From the NCBI GenBank assembly GCA_028622995.1, contig JAJQJQ010000007.1:2976001-3040000 (forward strand): DNA of 64,000 bases, written 5' to 3'. The notes beneath the pieces were generated by a model that did no database searches, had not been told where the DNA came from, and worked only from the letters and a program-made list of their open reading frames with translations. Position 1 is the first letter of the stretch, and each line of letters opens with the position of its first letter. Positions 50,901-62,755 of the stretch are shown here, one piece after another. Source of the stretch: Panagrolaimus kolymaensis (taxonomy: Eukaryota; Nematoda; Chromadorea; Rhabditida; Panagrolaimidae). A program made the position numbers and the translations under genes.

Positions 50901-53044
50901 GTAAAAGTTCAAGAAAAAGTCATCAGAAGCAAGAAAATAATAAAAATAAATAACAAATGATTGGAGCTCCCAAACAAAATGAATGCTTCATGAATAAACT
51001 CCTTTATTTAGAGAAAGAGAAAAAAACAGGAGCTTGTGCTTGCTTTTTTGTATTCGTTATTTTCATTTTCTAAGACGACTGAATCATTGCTTTTACTTTT
51101 TTTTGTTTAGTTTCTTTCTCGTGCAAATGTCAATCAAAAGATACTTACCAAGAGGACAATGGCATTTAAATATGGGGTCAGTCCATTCACAAATTCCACT
51201 ATTGAGACATGGATTTTCTGGACATTTTCGAAGTTGACACGTTTCTCCAGCAAAATCATCAGCGCATCTAAAATTTTTGTATTTTAATTATTGTCATTCT
51301 TATGCATATTTAACTATCTTCCTTTTAAGATCCTCGCTACTGTAATCTCAAATTTGTAAACTTTTTTTCGAAAGTTGCAAAAAAGAAACAACAATATTTT
51401 TGTAAGAAATTCAATCCTCTTTTTCATTGCCGATATTTCATTTTCTTTTGCCACTTCAGTCATGGGAAATAAAGTTTTTTTGGTGGCAATTAATCTTCAG
51501 CAAACATGCCCATCTTTTTGTATTTAATCCAAAAACAAACTCTTTTTTTCTCGCAAGAAAAAAACGTATTAAATAAAGTTTTTTGATTGAAAAAAAAGCA
51601 TAAAAAATGTGATTAAATTTCAATTTACAAAAAAGTTGTTGTTATTAAAGTTTGCTTTTCCCATGATGATGAACATCATCAATATCGTCTTCAATTGACG
51701 ACGACTTGGTAAAAACATATTTTTTTAACTCACAAAACAAAATTTTCTTTTCCCCATTTTTCTTTTGAAGGAAGAAAAAAATGATCATCAAATGAAGAAA
51801 AACGTTTAGTCACGGAACATTTGACATTGTTCCTTTTTTGTGTATGTGAGTCGATCAAAAACTAGAATGCCAATGAAAGAACCTGAGAAAATACTATGGA
51901 TGGATGATATGGCCTTGTAAGGAATGAAACTCTCTCACACATTTTCAAGTTTTTTTTTCAGACATTTTTCTTTCCCCTCCTTTTTTGCCGCAATTGTAAA
52001 AAGTGTCAAAAAACCTTTAAAGTAATTCAATCGCTTTCAATGCCATTTACAAAAAAAAAAGTAACTTTTATTTTTTTTGATTAAGTGGATTAGCGTATAA
52101 ATCTAATACAAATGAATGATTGCCGCAAAAAGAAAGGAATTATAAAAAAAAGCAAAGTATCTTTTGAATTTCTTAAAAATTGTTTTCAAGTATTCCCGGA
52201 TCCACAGAAAAGGAATATTCCCATCACAATTTTTTATAATTTGCGTGACGGCCATTTAATATAAGGACACCTGCTGAGGACGAGAAACAAACCCTAAATA
52301 AGTGCGAAAAAGAACCCTATGGCGTATGTTTTTGCCCTTTTCTTTCTTTTCTCCCATCCATTGATTTTTGTTTTGAGAAGAGTTGTTGAATTTATTTATT
52401 TTGTGTCCGCAAAAGAAAATATCAAAAAATGGAGAGGAGCTAAAATGTCAAAAAAGGAAGAAAAGAAAGCAGCGCCGTAAATAAAGGTAAAAATTTTGAA
52501 ATATCCTACATACAATAAACAAAGTAAAACTTACTGGCATTGTTTTTTCATTTTTCCTGTAAACGGTTCGGGAAGTAATAAACATTTTCCAAAATTTAAA
52601 CAATCTGAATCAATATTACAAATTTTATCTGAAAAAACGAAAGGAATGATAAGCAAAATTAATACAACACATGGTTTTTTTTATTTATCTACTGTGATGA
52701 TATTTTTTAGCTGCTCTTGAAGAAAAAAAAAATAGTTCAGTTTGCAGATCAACACAACATCCGCTTTTCATCATTATTTTAGAAAACCCGAATATCGATT
52801 AAGCCTTTTTAAAATAGATAAAGAATGGTTTAAAAATGTTAGAAATGTTTTTTAAAAAAGGTCAAAGATTAAAAGTCTTTTTTAGGCTTTTCAATCTCTG
52901 TGGTTTTAGGCCTCAATCAATTCCTACCAGAATTACTTTCTTTGTAAAAAATAACAAGCAAACATATTTACCTGAAGAATAAACGGGTAAACAAGAATTA
53001 AAAATTAAGATTAGCAGCAAAAATATAGAATTATGCCAATCCAT
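44996..53044 (-). CDS. Notch receptor (LIN-12/GLP-1 family), full length
   Basis: Nine exons on the minus strand, in phase: 52972..53044, 52535..52628, 51149..51267, 49476..50458, 48970..49418, 48755..48914, 47436..48707, 46373..47386 and 44996..46324, giving about 1830 residues. Parts in order: signal peptide (MDWHNSIFLLLILIFNS); about 19 EGF repeats, several calcium-binding type (DIDECTAA, DVDECVAD); three LNR modules at about 797-910 (LAGNGICDPDC, RDNHCDEIC, YANGICNPEC); the heterodimerisation domain; a TM segment NYLIYIIICTLGGVVFTVAM followed by RALKRK; about six ankyrin repeats (TALHLAIRSNRKDVAIFLL); and a Q-rich, Pro/Ser-rich tail with possible PEST character. C. elegans LIN-12 and GLP-1 carry 13 and 10 EGF repeats, so this one is longer. 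DSL-ligand-activated, it would be cleaved to release an intracellular domain acting with CSL. Confidence 0.95.
50459..51148 (-). other. Notch intron 3
   Basis: 690-bp intron with GTAAGT donor (minus) and TTTTCAG acceptor. Pyrimidine and purine tracts only; ORFs here are low complexity. Confidence 0.7.
51268..52534 (-). other. Notch intron 2
   Basis: 1.27-kb intron between the first EGF exons. No further exon was needed to keep phase and none is visible. Nothing else recognised. Confidence 0.65.
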
Positions 53045-56000
53045 TTTGTAAATGTAAAAAAATTTAAATAAAAATAAAGATCAAATCAACATTCGAAAAG
53101 CCCGGAAATGGCACCACAGAAAAATAAAAAACCTAAAAAAAATGTTTCGTTTTTTGAATTAGAAAGCAAGCAGCAACAACTAACTAAAAAAAATCGCGCG
53201 TCTTAAAGAAAAAAGAAATGCTATTAAAGCAAGCAAAAAAAAAAAATAGAATTTACAACAAAAAAAATGGTGAAGATCAGTGTTAGTGAAATACATACAT
53301 ACAACGCGAAATACACATTTTCTCGATCAACAAAATAAAAACCAAAATATTGCCGAAATGGCGGGCAAATTCGTGTTATTTTTCTAGCTTATTTTTGCGT
53401 TTATTTTTTTATTTTTTTTTATCAAAGATGGTGTATCTTCGCTTTTTTTCCTTCTTCGCTTTCTTACATTTATTGACTGATGTTTGTTTTAAGAACCTTT
53501 ATTCTATAGATTTTTTTGAATTGAAAAGAATTTTTGATTTTTTAAAAGAATTATCAGTTTTTGTTAGGTGGTGATGATGATGTTTCAAATAGAAAAAGAG
53601 GTAGTAAAGATAACATAAAAGGAAAACCTAAAATGTTTTTTATTGATAATTCGTGAGAAAGCAAACTTAAAAAAGGCAAAAGTAAACATTGAAAATTTGA
53701 ATGCCCCACAAAAAAAAAACAATCGGGCTCAACTTTTTTTTGGCAAGGATAATGAGCGCCACAAATTGATCCTAATTCAATTATGGAAAAGAATGGAAGG
53801 AAGAATCAAGAAGATGGGATCTGCTAGCCAGGACATCGGTCATGGTTGTGAGTCCAAACAAAAAGTCTCTGCCTTTATGAAGAAAAAGATGAGCAAAAAC
53901 ACTGACTGACTTGTTGCGTAAGTCAAAAAAAATAGTGTCGTGCCGATGCAGGCTGTTCTGCGATTGAAAAAGAAAAAAAGAATATGCAAATGGAAAAAAC
54001 TCTTCTTTTTCTGCGCAAAAAATAAAAAATGAAGGGAGTAAACGCATGCTAAAAATCAACGAAACAAAGTGGGTGTGGCTCTGCTGAAAAAAAATAGTTA
54101 AGGAAAGAATTAAAAAAAAGTTTAAAAATTTTTTGATGAGTGATGACAAAATAATTAACAGTAAACACTTAAATACTTTTTGTTGAAAACTGTGGATTTA
54201 AGGGATTTACACTTCCGGAGAAGGAATGGAAGTGAGACTTTAAACAATAAGTGTCAAAATTTAACCTGACAAGTTTAAAAACAATGAAAAACATTCACTT
54301 GAAAATGTGACAAGCAAGTGTTAAAGCGTAAATAAGTACCCATAATTTCTATTTCTTTCCCATCGAAAAAGTTTATTTAAAATATTATTTAAAAAATAGC
54401 GCAATTTATTATTCGAATGAAAATTGTTTCTCTCTCTCCAAATGAACCATTCGTTTTATTTCCCATAGTTGATTAGCTTTGATACAATTGCGTCATTGAA
54501 TTAACTACTTTCGAGGTTGTTGTCGCGCAATAAGAAACAAGAAGAAAAAAAATGAAGTTCCCAGAAAAGAAGCAGGAGGTCGGCGCCATTCCATGATGAT
54601 TTCCCTCATTTTCTTCGGTTTTTCGCTCCTCGAATCCCCGTTATAATTCTTTTTCTCACCAGCCTTTTTCACATCGCAAAATATGATCACAAAAAAAAGA
54701 GTTACGATAATTCTTAAAAAAATTTGACAAAGAAATAAAAAACGAAGAAGTAGCAACAACTGTTTGACCACCACCATCCGAAAAAAAAATACTGATCGCT
54801 AACTTCTCCAGTGAAAGAAAAAAAATTTGTCTCCTCCTTTTTAAAAAAAACTTTTTCATCAAAAAACATTTTGTTAGTCGCGGCATTTCATCGTTTTTTA
54901 TTTTTCTGATTTTGAAAAACGGCGAAGAAAAAGGATGGATGGAAACAATGATGGGAAAACGCGCAATTTGAAGAGGAATGAAAGAAAGAAAAAAATAAAA
55001 AGGAGAGATTCATCGCGTGTGCCATAGTTGAAAATCGAGCAGGTGGCAACTGCATAAATTTAGTATTTTTCTTTTTGCAATCCTCAAAAGTATCTCCGTA
55101 AAAGCTTCAAATAAAAATAACAATAACTGTTGCAAACTTGTTGCACTTATTGTTTAGGGGAAAAATCAAGAACATGTCCATGCTACATGGAGAAAACAAA
55201 AGTTTTTTGACCTTATTATAAAAAATATAAGAGAAAGTATTTTGAAAATCGTGTTACTTAAAAAACAATTTTTTGTTTTGTCAAAGGTTGCTTCATACTT
55301 TTTGTTTCATTCATGTTATCCACCGACCAAAACTATAACTTAAATTCAAAGAGCGGTATTACAAGAAAGCGAAGCGCAAAAAAAAAAAAACAGATACGCT
55401 GCTTTTTTTGTTTTTGCGATCAAATATGGCAAAAAAGAATTTTTGCTTCAAAAAAAGTGAACAAAATTTTATTGAAAAAGAAAATTGCGCATTTTTGTCG
55501 CTGAATCACGCTATTTTTTGATGAAAAGAAATAAAGACAACAATTGCTGCTTATTTTTTTTTGTCATAGCTTTTGCTTCTCCTTTTTTTCTCTCTCCTTT
55601 TTAGTCAACGAAAAAGAAGAAGTGGCATTTAAAAAAATATTATAAATTTTATTTTATCATTTCTTTAAAATAAAAAGTAAAAGTTGTATTAGATCGACTT
55701 TAGCGGATGATGAAGAAAAATTAATACTGGATATTGTATGTATTACCTAAAATTTGATCTTTGAAACAGACATGTTTAAACTAAATTCGAAATAAGTTTC
55801 ATCGAAATGATCAAGATTTTAATTGTAACAACTTATAAAGCTTTTGGCGGTTGAAAGAGCAAAAATTGCGAAACAAAAACAGCATGAATAGCTTCACAAA
55901 AAAATATATGCGTCAAAGCTGTTTTTGGATATGGTCCTGGTTGAGTGATGTTCTTCACGTGTATCGCAGCAGCATCATTTAAAAACATCAATATCATCCT

Positions 56001-57205
56001 TTCTATTAAATTACGGTGGAGCTTTATAAAAATTGGGTTGTGAAGAAAATGAAAATAAAAAACAACAAGCTTTCTTTCGCAAAAAAAAGATATGGAAAAC
56101 TTTGAAAATATACGCAACTACAGTAGTAAGTTGAAGATATCCAAAAAAATGGAAGAATTTTTATTTTTATACTTCAATCATTACTTCTAGAGAGGCGTCT
56201 TATTAAACTTTTTAACTTGTACCTTCTGCTTTGATAAAAACTTTCCCATTAATTGTAAAAAAAAAATTAAAGAACCACTTTTTTGACACTTCTGTGCAAA
56301 AATATTAAAAAATTTATCGGATATTGCGCAAAAAAAAAACCTATATTTCTTTTACAGCCTTCGTGGGAGTCAAATATGAATGGTAAAAGCGATACCGCTT
56401 TCAATTGAGATTAATCCCAACAGCGGTCGCAATAAAGCCTAGCCACAACCAACCTCCAATCACTTTATTTCAAAGTGTCAATGTGGAAAAACACATGTTA
56501 TAATTCTTTTTTGAGTTTGATATCCCACGAAATAAAGGAAAATGTGGATGGATAACCATCTCCCGTTTTTTCATTTCCGTTAATAAAATGAACCTCTTTC
56601 TTAAATGGGTATTGAAGAGAAGAAATAAAAATTTGACGGGAAAAAATGATTGTTTTTCTATTGAATAAAAAAATGTATCAAATTGGGGAGACGTTTTTTT
56701 TATTCATTCGAACACAACGATGAATGCTACCGTCGTCGCTTGAAACAACTTCGCATAAATCAAAATGTTTTTTTGTCCCTGCCTTTTTGCTTCCCAAACT
56801 TTTTTTACGAGTTTTTGCGCGCGTCGTCTCTCTAAAAAAACATCTTGTGCTTTGCTAAGATTGATTCTCCTTCGTCGCTTCTTTTTTTTTACTCATGGGC
56901 AGGCAGAACAGCAAATGCAAACTCGACCGGTTCTCGTGGGAAACCTTTTGTTATTACAAAGGCAAAAGTTTAAAATATTTGAGATAAATTTAAACAAAAA
57001 ATGGAACACTTCAAAAAAAATATTAATGTGATTAGAAATAATCGAGCATCAATGAACGCAGATTTTCATAGATTACTGTAACCCAAATTAAAATGATAGT
57101 TCGTTTTTGACAATGCCCAAAAAAAGATTTATATAATAATACATTTATTTAATAACCATTAAATTAATCAAAATCAACAAAAATGAACATCATGAGACAA
57201 TATTT
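53045..57205. other. Notch 5' flank, no gene seen
   Basis: 4.2 kb of AT-rich DNA with homopolymer tracts between the Notch start and the TTC27 3' end. It should hold the Notch promoter. I recognise no exon, RNA gene or mobile element. ORFs are short and low complexity. Confidence 0.5.
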
Positions 57206-60070
57206 TTATGAAGCGATTGTTGTAGCAGCAGTTTCCAATAATGATCGTAAACCATCATAACCTTCGAGGTTTTCAAAGTTGGTACCATAATTTTCACGAG
57301 CTGTTTTTAAGATGCTTGTTACTCGACTTGAATGTTCAGCTACTTTCTAAAATAAATAACATTAAGAAAAGTTGAGAAAGAAGAGGAAACTTACTCGTCC
57401 TTCGGGTAGTAAAGAATTGAGCAATCTTTCATAAGTGACAATATAGGTTGCAAGTTGCAATGTTTTAAACATAACATTATTGTCAGATTTCCATGCCTAA
57501 AATATTTAATTAAATCATAAAATGATAAAGAAGGAAACTTACATTTGCATTCATAAATTTTTGTACCGCTTTACTCGCAGTTGCCAAAAAACTTTCTAAT
57601 ACAGCTTTGTCAATACAATTCTCATTTGGTTTTTTTAATAAAGCATAACAAAAGAGAGTATTTGCATCAAGAATTATTTTGGAGCTTAGCTGACCCATCA
57701 TTGTAATGGCTTCTTTTTTTAATGTTTCAAAATTTGGTGAAGATTCGATTTCTATGATAGACAAGATGAGTTGTTGAACAATTGATTCAATATCAGGCTT
57801 TTTACTGACGTTCATATACTCTTGAATAGCATAAATTGCTTGTGCATAATCATCAACATTAATTGACATGATTGCGTAATTACGCCACATTTCAGGGTGA
57901 GAGCGGTTGAATCTCAGCGCTTCCTAAAAGATGACCTTTTTGATTAGCGCTCAATAATGACAAATTCACTCACCTTCATGGTTCGTTGAGCTTGTTCTGG
58001 TCTCTTTAAATGTAAAAACGAGGTGGCAAGATTGTTCCAAGCTTCATATTCAGTGGGTTCAACATTAACACAATGGCGATAAGCACTAACAGCTTCAGCA
58101 TATTGGCCAATTTTGTATGCGACATGACCAAGAGCAAATAAAGTTTCCGGCTAAAAAAAGATGAGGTTAGACTTATAAAACAAAATTAAAATAATACATG
58201 AAGAGGTTTAATTTTAACTGCTCGCTCCAAATTTTGAAAGGCTCCTTTATAATCGCCACGTTTCATTAAATTCAGACCAAGCGCTGTTCTTGCTTTTGCA
58301 GAATTATCATTACTGAGTTCGATAGCTTTTTCATACCATGACATTTCATTTGTAATATCTCCCATCAAACAAAGACGATATGGAGTTTCTTTAACAGATA
58401 GCAAGTTTCCAACCATTGTTTCAGCTTTATCACTTTGACCAATCGAAATGTAACATTCCACAAGAGAATCATAATCATAGATATCGCTATAAACTCGAAG
58501 GGCTTCTCCTGTAGAACCAAGTCGCAGCAATAACGAAGCATATGATCGAGCATAAAACCAAAAAGGTTTAGCGTTACTTGAAAGCAACCAAGGTAAACGA
58601 GCCCGATATTGTGACATTGAAAGTTCCTGAAAATTAAGAATACCATAAAGAGTCAAGGCATAATGGGAAAAAACATACTACTTGACTTCCATTTACAGAA
58701 TGAATACCAAGTAAATCATTTTTTAAAATTTCAGCTTGCATTACTGCTCTTTCAATCTTTCTTTTACGTTCACATTCAATTAAACAACGAGCAAGCAAAG
58801 CACGCATTTGAACACCATAAACTTTTCGATACTTGACAATTTCATGGACAAATGATTCTGCCTTTTCAAAGAGGATTTCATCAGGTGCTTCATTTCTTTG
58901 CATAATAACAAGTGATGTGACCATACAGGCAAGATGAACTGGATAAAGTTGAACTTTTTCAATTTCATTCGCATTCGCTTTTTTGATTTCTGTCATTACA
59001 GTATCATCATCATTTTTTAGAGTAAGAGGAACATCTTCTGTTTTCGAAAAATGTGAGAATTGTGCAGTGTCAACATTTCCATCGAGAGAAGCCTAAAATA
59101 ATTCCATTATTAGAAAAACTATTAAAATGAGTAAAAGTAAAAAACCTGTGTAAAAAGTTGAGGCAAATCTGTAACTTGAAAATAAGTGCGTCGACCAAGT
59201 TCACCAAAAAAGTCAAAATCAACTCCGCATACTTTCTTTGCTATTGAAAAGGCTTCAATCGCTTTAGCCACTTCGTAGTAGATTAGATAAGAGTTTGCAA
59301 TGATAAGGTAATATTCAACTTGTTCTTCCAACGTGAGCTTTGAGACAAAATCCTTTGATGCAGCATACTGAAAAAGTGTTTTTAGAAATAAATCACAGCA
59401 TAACTTTTTACATACCAATTCATCAAGTCGATTTTTGACAGCCAAGCAGGAGTCGGTCAGAATAGATGCATAGGTATATAGGAACTTTGCACGTAAAAAG
59501 CTTAACATTTGGCTCTCTATTTCTTCTGGCAAATTCCAACGATCATATAAAATAAGATAGGCTAGCAAAAAATATTGAACATAACTAAAAAATTGATTGA
59601 AGAGAAAAGTAATTTCAAAAGAAAACTAACTAAGTCAATGGATGAATATCAATAGAATTTGATTTAAGGAAAATAAAGAATGATAATGGCTCTTCTTCAA
59701 AAAGTTTGTTGATTTCTTCGACGATGTTTTGAATCATTTGAAAATCATCCATTTGAACTTCATACTTTTTAGCGATATCATCATTCAAGTTGTAAACGAG
59801 ATCTTGTTCTTTTACACAACCAGCAAAGATGCTGAGGCTAACTCTTTCAAGGCAAATATCAGCCAAAAATAGCTTTTGTTTATCAGACAAGGTTTCTAAC
59901 AAATTTCTAATATTCGACAAAGATTTTGCTTCAATATTGACATCAGAGAAATCAAGTTTAGAATCATCAAGCAAAGAACGGACCCTAAATTTAAGTTATT
60001 ACAATTTAAACAATGGTGAAGAAACTTACGTTGGATGAAGTAAATATCCTTTCAAGGTGAGATTATCCAT
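57206..60070 (-). CDS. Tetratricopeptide repeat protein 27 (TTC27/Emw1) orthologue
   Basis: Ten exons on the minus strand, all in phase: 60030..60070, 59631..59984, 59416..59584, 59146..59367, 58682..59092, 58198..58626, 57974..58150, 57543..57923, 57395..57496 and 57206..57346. They give about 808 residues, close to the roughly 840 of vertebrate TTC27. Family landmarks are LEEQVEYYLIIANSYLIYYE, FGELGRRTYFQ, KETPYRLCLMGDI followed by WYEKAIELS, then TPR units (ALGLNLMKRGDYKGAFQNLE; TLFALGHVAYKIGQYAEAVS; EYEAWNNLATSFLHL). Yeast Emw1 is essential for cell-wall integrity, and TTC27 is linked to TTT/R2TP-type assembly or splicing factors in other work; its exact role here is inferred by homology only. 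The start follows a TTTTTTAG acceptor, suggesting trans-splicing. Confidence 0.88.
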
Positions 60071-60081
60071 GATGTTAACAA

Positions 60082-60090
60082 CTAAAAAAA
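60082..60090 (-). promoter_or_regulatory. Probable trans-splice acceptor of TTC27
   Basis: Minus-strand TTTTTTTAG lies 11 bases before the ATG at 60070. Confidence 0.4.
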
Positions 60091-60448
60091 TATTTACAAG
60101 TTTTATTTTATTAGCTAAAATTGAGGAGTTCAAGAAAAGTTTAGTTGAAATGAAATACCCACGAATGGGACACGATTGGCATTTGGAGGCATAAAGCAAA
60201 TATGTACGAATTTGAAACATTTGAAAATTATCAAACACGATTTCCTTCTTCAAAATTTGCATTATTCTAATTTTTTCGAATGAAAAATTAATGACCCTTT
60301 CAAATAGTATAAAAGGAAAAACATGTCATAAAATCGTATCATTTGATTGCTTTTCTGCATTCACTAACTGTCGGCTTCATCAACGAATCTCAATCGTCAA
60401 TTCTTCATCAACTGCTGTTTGATCTCAACTTTGCTTACTTCAATCAAC
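60091..60448. promoter_or_regulatory. Divergent promoter of TTC27 and the K/E-rich gene
   Basis: Intergenic stretch between head-to-head genes. A TATA-box-like TATAAAAG at 60308-60315 lies about 140 bp before the plus-strand ATG at 60449. A C/T-rich stretch consistent with a cis-encoded 5' UTR follows. Unlike most neighbours, no splice acceptor precedes that ATG. Confidence 0.45.
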
Positions 60449-61290
60449 ATGTCCTTTGATTTGATGCACCTTGCTCTTGGTGCTCAACTCTTCAATGCTT
60501 GTGTTGGTGCTGCTCTTGGATTCGTCGTTCTTACACAATGTGGAAAAAAGAAAGAGCAAGTTTACATTATTTTTTGATTTTACATGTTTTTAATTTTATT
60601 ATTTTCAGTAAGAAACCTCCTCCTCCACCTTCAGCCATTGGAAAGCCTGCTCCTCCTCCACTTCCTGTTGCAACTCCTGCTGCTGCTGCTCCTCCTCCAG
60701 CTCCCTTGAACAAAAACGCTGAACAGAAAACTCAATCTGTGAAAGAAGAAAAGAAGGAAGAGGAAAAGAAAGAAGAAGAGAAGAAGGATGACAAGGTCGA
60801 AGAAGTCAAAAAGGAAGAAGACAAGAAGGATGAAAAGAAAGAAGAAGAAAAGAAAGATGGCTCCAAAAAAGAAGGCTCAAAGAAAGAAGAAAAGAAGGAA
60901 GAAGAGAAGAAGGAAAAGAGCAAGAAGTCTGCTGCTGATGGTTCCAAGAAAGAAGACAAAAAGGATGGCTCCAAGAAAGAAGTAAAGAAAGATGGATCTA
61001 AGAAGGATGACGATAAAAAAGAAGATGATAAGAAGGTCGAAAAGAAAGAAGAAAAGAAGGAAGCCTCCAAGAAAGATGAAAAAGAAGAGAAAAAAGATGG
61101 TTCCAAGAAAGAAAGCGCTGCTGGCTCTAAGAAAGAAAAGAAAGACGACGAAAAGAAGGACGACCCAAAGAAGGATGAAGAAGATAAGAAAGATGAGAAG
61201 AAAAACGCTGATGAAAAGAAGGATGATGATAAGAAAGAAGATGATAAGAAGGAAGGTGAAAAGAAAGATGAAGAAAAGAAGGAAGAATGA
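60449..61290 (+). CDS. Small membrane-anchored Lys/Glu/Asp-rich protein
   Basis: Exon 1 (60449..60559) encodes 37 residues starting MSFDLMHLALGAQLFNACVG, a hydrophobic, probably membrane-spanning segment, ending CGKKKEQ. The intron has two candidate acceptors four bases apart. The first AG (60608) brings TAA in frame directly and would give a 37-residue peptide. The second AG (60612) joins KPPPPPSAIGKPAPPP in phase (exon 60613..61290) for a 262-residue protein. After the Pro/Ala-rich linker the rest is almost only K, E, D, S and G, in repeating EEKK, KKDGSKKE and KKDDDKK units, probably disordered. I do not recognise the family; charged-tail proteins of this kind are common in nematodes. A poly(A) signal AATAAA lies at 61392-61397. 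Confidence 0.75.
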
Positions 61291-62720
61291 TCTCTTTCCT
61301 CTTCGCCGACTAGCTAGCTGCTATAACATCTCTACTAATCCAATCAAGATTTATACTTTTTTGTGACTTATTTCAATCTTGTATTATTACCAATAAACTC
61401 ATTTAAAATTATTTTTGTGTCTCTTGATTTTTCTTTTATGGGTATTTACATTACAGTTATCTTTAAGTGTGCAAAAAAAAGATAACTGCATATTTTGGGA
61501 GATTGCGGAATATGAAAGCTGTCAAACGATAAGTGATATGAGCAAATAAATTAATGAAGTTTAGTCAGCATTCTATTTTTCAAATTATGGTTTAAAAAAA
61601 CGTTACAACTTCCGACACTTGTCTACCTCGAATCTTTCAATGCTAGCTTATATTATAAAGGCTTCATTTGTTTGTATATTTATAATGACCATTCACGAAT
61701 TTTCATTACCATCATCCAACGCTAGCATACATGGTGAATGAAATTAAGCTCAAGCATTAAAAGGGTTCGAATGTTTTATGTGAGCTGGGGTGAAGTTTTT
61801 CCAAAGTTTTCGCTTTTTTTAGCAACAAAAAAATGTATTGCTTCTTATGACCTAAAAATTATCTGTATAACTCTTTTCAATAAAAAAAAAACAGTTTGTC
61901 GAATAAGCAACTTAAAATCATTGTAAACAATTTTTGCCTAACTTTGGGTTTGAGTTTAATGCTTTGACATAAATATCTTATGTTTTTTTTTCTCTATCAA
62001 GTGATTAAAATAATTGTTCAAAAAATGAAAGACAAAAGTTGTAAAACCAGCTATTTTTATTATATTGCAGGTGATAAGAAAAGATTGATTATCTAATTTG
62101 TTAAGAAAGCGTTTATAAAAAAAAGTGATAGCTTACAATCAAAATACCTATCAAAAATAACTTTAGAGCTTCCGCTTGATTTAATTTTCTGAAATGAAAT
62201 GGAACATTGTCTTTTTATTGCTTTGATAAATGTTTTATTATTAGAGTAAATGGATTTTAAATATAGGTATTTTATAATCGTAAAAGCCTTAAAATCATTT
62301 GGGAATTAGGATCTCCAAACAAACATTCAGCAAAAATGAAGCATCATTGATCATCAAGGATTTTGATTGCCGCCATTTCGTTACAGTAACACATGATCGC
62401 GTTGAGAATCCGAAAATTGGTGCAATGGAATTTTTTGTTTCTATCAATTTTTCGTTCTTTTTTTCTCCATGATTTTGGTGAATGCAGCAAAAAGTGATAA
62501 AATTTATTTTAACATTATTTTATTCGGCTTTTACACGGTATTATTATTACTCTAAAGGTTAGTTAATAAGGTTTTGGGTATTATTCAATCTGAAAATACT
62601 GTCCAACAGTCATTCACAAGCCATTTTTCCATTGGTAAAACATTTATCATTCAAATTTTCAAAAGATTAATGAATCCCGCTTTTTTTCGAAACTTTTCTA
62701 ACTTCTTTGTAATCATATGT
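61291..62720. other. Spacer with the promoter of the reduced Notch gene
   Basis: 3' UTR of the K/E-rich gene (AATAAA at 61392) followed by AT-rich DNA. No coding exon supported. A TTATAAAGG string near 61654 is a possible TATA-like element. Confidence 0.4.
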
Positions 62721-62733
62721 TTTTTTTTTGCAG
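62721..62733 (+). promoter_or_regulatory. Probable trans-splice acceptor of the reduced Notch gene
   Basis: A T-run ending in GCAG at 62733 lies 22 bases before the ATG at 62756. Confidence 0.45.
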
Positions 62734-62755
62734 ACTCCTGCTTGGTTGTTCAGCT

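Noticed and set aside
60732..61106. Minus-strand 124-codon Ser/Phe-rich ORF
   Set aside because: It is the reverse reading of the Lys/Glu codon repeats of the plus-strand gene.
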